Source: Betaproteobacteria bacterium UBA7395 | GTDB taxonomy: Bacteria; Pseudomonadota; Gammaproteobacteria; Burkholderiales; Rhodocyclaceae | Assembly (NCBI GenBank): GCA_002470165.1 | Contig: DKNF01000099.1 | Span: 1 to 6,898 of the forward strand | Reading direction: 5' to 3' | DNA: 6,898 bases | Shown: piece by piece, positions 5,524 through 6,898 of the stretch | How positions within the stretch are numbered: position 1 is the first letter of the stretch | How the letters are laid out: each line of letters starts with the position of its first letter | Translations under genes and position numbers: made by a program | The notes under the pieces: generated by a model | Seen by the model: the letters and a program-made list of their open reading frames with translations, nothing else | Database searches by the model: none | Told to the model about the DNA's origin: nothing

Positions 5524-6448
5524 TCGCTGCCTGCCGGGGAATCGCGGCAAACGACCAGTGGGCGGAAGCCCAGTCCCAGACCTCGGCGACCGTCGCCCGG
5601 CCCAGTTCAGCCGCTACCGGCTGCCCGAGGAAAGCCAATGCCCGCACCAGTTCGGCCGCTGCCTTGCCGCTTTCCAGCGCTGGCGCCAGCGTCTGCTTCG
5701 ACCACTTTTCACCGGCCGTGTTGGTCGCCACCGGCAGGTGCGCGTAGCGTGGCGTCGGGTAGCCGAGGCAACGCTGCAGCCAGATCTGGCGCGGCGTCGA
5801 GGCGAGCAGGTCGGCGCCGCGAACGACATCGGTAATCCCCTGGAAACGGTCGTCGACGACCACTGCCAGCTGGTAGGCGAACAACCCGTCGGCACGGCGC
5901 AGGACGAAATCGCCGACATCGTCTTCGAGCTGTTGGACGACTTCGCCTTGCAGACGGTCGACAAAAGGCATCGGGATATTGTCGACGCGCAACCGCCAGG
6001 CCCTCGGTGCCGCGCCCGGCGCCAGGCCGCTGCGACAGGTGCCGGGATAGACCAGGCCGCCGTCGATTGCCGGCCGCGTTGTTCGGGCGGCGATTTCCTT
6101 GCGCGAGCAGGCACAGGGATAAGCCAGCCCGGCCGCATTCAGTTCGGCCAGCGCCGCCGCGTAGGCCTCGTCGCGCGTACTCTGCCAGAGCACTTCCCCG
6201 TCCCAAGCAAAACCGAAGGCGTCGAGCGTGCGCAGGATGTCGTCGGCAGCACCGGGGACGTTACGCTCGGCATCGACGTCCTCCATGCGTACCAGCCATT
6301 CGCCGCCATGCGCCCTGGCATCGAGGTAACTGGCGACGGCGGCGATCAGGGAACCGAAGTGCAACGCACCGGTCGGCGACGGCGCAAAACGACCGCGATA
6401 ACGTGGTGTTTCCGGCGCAGACGCGGGCGGTTGAATTTTGTTACACAC
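5498..6448 (-). CDS. gluQ: Glutamyl-Q tRNA(Asp) synthetase
   Basis: Activates glutamate without tRNA and transfers it to the queuosine base at position 34 of tRNA(Asp). It is a paralogue of the GluRS catalytic domain and lacks the anticodon-binding domain. From the GTG at 6448 the protein is 316 aa. The class I signature is RFAPSPTGALHFGS (20-33, HFGS as the HIGH motif) and the KMSKS equivalent is KWSKQ (248-252). The zinc-ligand set is C112-x-C114, Y134 and C138, as in E. coli YadB. No ATG start exists. The alternative GTG at 6478 adds 10 residues but lies inside the CIRCE operator; neither GTG has a clear Shine-Dalgarno. Conserved sequence begins at Y17-R-G-R, so both starts retain the full domain. 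It is convergent with and overlapping clsB, and divergent from rpoH. Confidence 0.92.
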   Translation of the reverse strand: MCNKIQPPASAPETPRYRGRFAPSPTGALHFGSLIAAVASYLDARAHGGEWLVRMEDVDAERNVPGAADDILRTLDAFGFAWDGEVLWQSTRDEAYAAALAELNAAGLAYPCACSRKEIAARTTRPAIDGGLVYPGTCRSGLAPGAAPRAWRLRVDNIPMPFVDRLQGEVVQQLEDDVGDFVLRRADGLFAYQLAVVVDDRFQGITDVVRGADLLASTPRQIWLQRCLGYPTPRYAHLPVATNTAGEKWSKQTLAPALESGKAAAELVRALAFLGQPVAAELGRATVAEVWDWASAHWSFAAIPRQAAISAPATAA

Positions 6449-6471
6449 GTTCCGGAAACTCGTACGCAGAA

Positions 6472-6498
6472 TTAGCACTCTCAGTCGCAGAGTGCTAA
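6472..6498. promoter_or_regulatory. CIRCE operator (HrcA repressor binding site)
   Basis: The sequence is TTAGCACTC-N9-GAGTGCTAA, a perfect match to the canonical CIRCE element with the exact 9-9-9 layout. CIRCE is bound by HrcA, whose activity depends on GroESL, and it represses chaperone genes. Here it ends 34 bp before the rpoH start codon, between divergent gluQ and rpoH. A chance occurrence of two perfect 9-bp arms at the right spacing is negligible. That it controls rpoH is inferred from position. Confidence 0.93.
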
Positions 6499-6501
6499 CA
6501 T
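6472..6501 (+). promoter_or_regulatory. Candidate sigma-70 promoter of rpoH overlapping CIRCE
   Basis: TTAGCA (6472-6477, 4/6 to TTGACA) and TAACAT (6496-6501, 4/6 to TATAAT) are separated by 18 bp. The -35 box would be the left CIRCE arm and the -10 would start in the right arm, so bound HrcA would occlude polymerase. This geometry is usual for CIRCE promoters, but the box matches are modest and other promoters further upstream are possible. Confidence 0.4.
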
Positions 6502-6515
6502 ATGTTCATCAGTTG

Positions 6516-6522
6516 AAGGAGG
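6516..6522 (+). promoter_or_regulatory. Ribosome binding site of rpoH
   Basis: AAGGAGG, an almost ideal Shine-Dalgarno, lies 10 nt before the ATG at 6533 and decides the rpoH start. Confidence 0.85.
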
Positions 6523-6532
6523 ATTCTACGCT

Positions 6533-6898
6533 ATGACCCAAGCCCTGGCGCTACCAGTCCCCGCAGCAATCGGCAACATCGACGCCTACATTCAGGTGGC
6601 GAACCGTTACCCGATGTTGTCCGAGGCGGAAGAGACGCGGCTGGCCGAGCGTTTCCGCGACGACGGCGATGTCGATGCCGCGCGTCAGCTCGTCCTTTCG
6701 CACCTGCGTCTCGTCATTTCCATCGCCCGCGGTTACCTCGGCTACGGCCTGCCGCACGCCGACCTGATCCAGGAAGGCAACATTGGCCTGATGAAGGCGG
6801 TCAAGCGCTTCGATCCGTCGCGCGGCGTCCGTCTGGTGTCGTTCGCCATGCACTGGATCAAGGCCGAGATTCACGAGTACATCCTGAAGAACTGGCGC
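6533..6898 (+). CDS. rpoH: RNA polymerase sigma-32 factor RpoH, N-terminal part (runs off the right edge)
   Basis: Directs RNA polymerase to heat-shock promoters. The 122 visible residues begin [20 protein letters not shown] and contain no stop. Region 1.2 (about 17-45) is followed by the core of region 2: [15 protein letters not shown] (58-72), the region 2.2 core-binding helix [14 protein letters not shown] (77-90), and the region 2.3/2.4 segment [20 protein letters not shown] (92-111). This leads into [11 protein letters not shown] (112-122), which is characteristic of RpoH rather than RpoD or RpoS. The RpoH box (QRKLFFNLR-like) and regions 3-4 lie beyond the edge. A strong Shine-Dalgarno supports the start. 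A CIRCE operator just upstream suggests HrcA repression at the transcription level. Confidence 0.96.
   Translation, partial: MTQALALPVPAAIGNIDAYIQVANRYPMLSEAEETRLAERFRDDGDVDAARQLVLSHLRLVISIARGYLGYGLPHADLIQEGNIGLMKAVKRFDPSRGVRLVSFAMHWIKAEIHEYILKNWR

Noticed and set aside
4234..5550. A 438-codon open frame on the minus strand opposite clsB.
   Set aside because: The plus strand encodes a full two-HKD cardiolipin synthase. The antisense product is A/V/D/G-rich and matches nothing I recognise, as expected for a mirrored frame.
5558..6475. A 305-codon plus-strand open frame opposite gluQ.
   Set aside because: gluQ on the minus strand has HIGH-like, KMSKS-like and zinc-ligand motifs. The opposite frame shows no domain and would run through the CIRCE site.

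Overview
The window looks like a housekeeping stretch of a high-GC proteobacterial chromosome, most likely a betaproteobacterium (Rhodocyclaceae-like). This placement is an inference from the sigma-32 sequence, the Bacillus-type long NadA, the GC-rich codon use and the sigma-54/NtrC and HrcA/CIRCE regulatory sites. No database search was possible. There are eight protein genes, two of them cut by the window edges. I see no mobile elements, CRISPR arrays, tRNA or rRNA genes.

Left block, minus strand (1-1905): the 5' part of glnA (glutamine synthetase type I), preceded by a nitrogen-control region with a sigma-54 -24/-12 promoter and two abutting palindromes that fit the NtrC consensus. Upstream of these sites is a cation diffusion facilitator (CDF) gene. 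Its stop codon lies inside the distal NtrC palindrome.

Middle block, plus strand (1952-5523): a tightly packed row starting 46 bp from the divergent CDF gene. It contains a single-domain rhodanese, nadA (quinolinate synthase, NAD biosynthesis), an endonuclease/exonuclease/phosphatase-family gene matching ybhP, and a cardiolipin synthase matching clsB. Gaps are 60 bp and 10 bp, followed by an 11-bp overlap. The ybhP-clsB pair keeps the order known from the E. coli ybhP-clsB-ybhN cluster, here without ybhN.

Right block (5498-6898): gluQ (glutamyl-Q tRNA(Asp) synthetase) on the minus strand, overlapping the clsB 3' end by 26 bp. Divergent from it is the 5' part of rpoH (heat-shock sigma-32). 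The gluQ-rpoH gap carries a perfect CIRCE operator (9-9-9), so the HrcA repressor probably controls transcription of the heat-shock sigma factor here. This is the most interesting observation. I found no convincing undescribed system; the other points of interest are regulatory overlaps and small architectural oddities.
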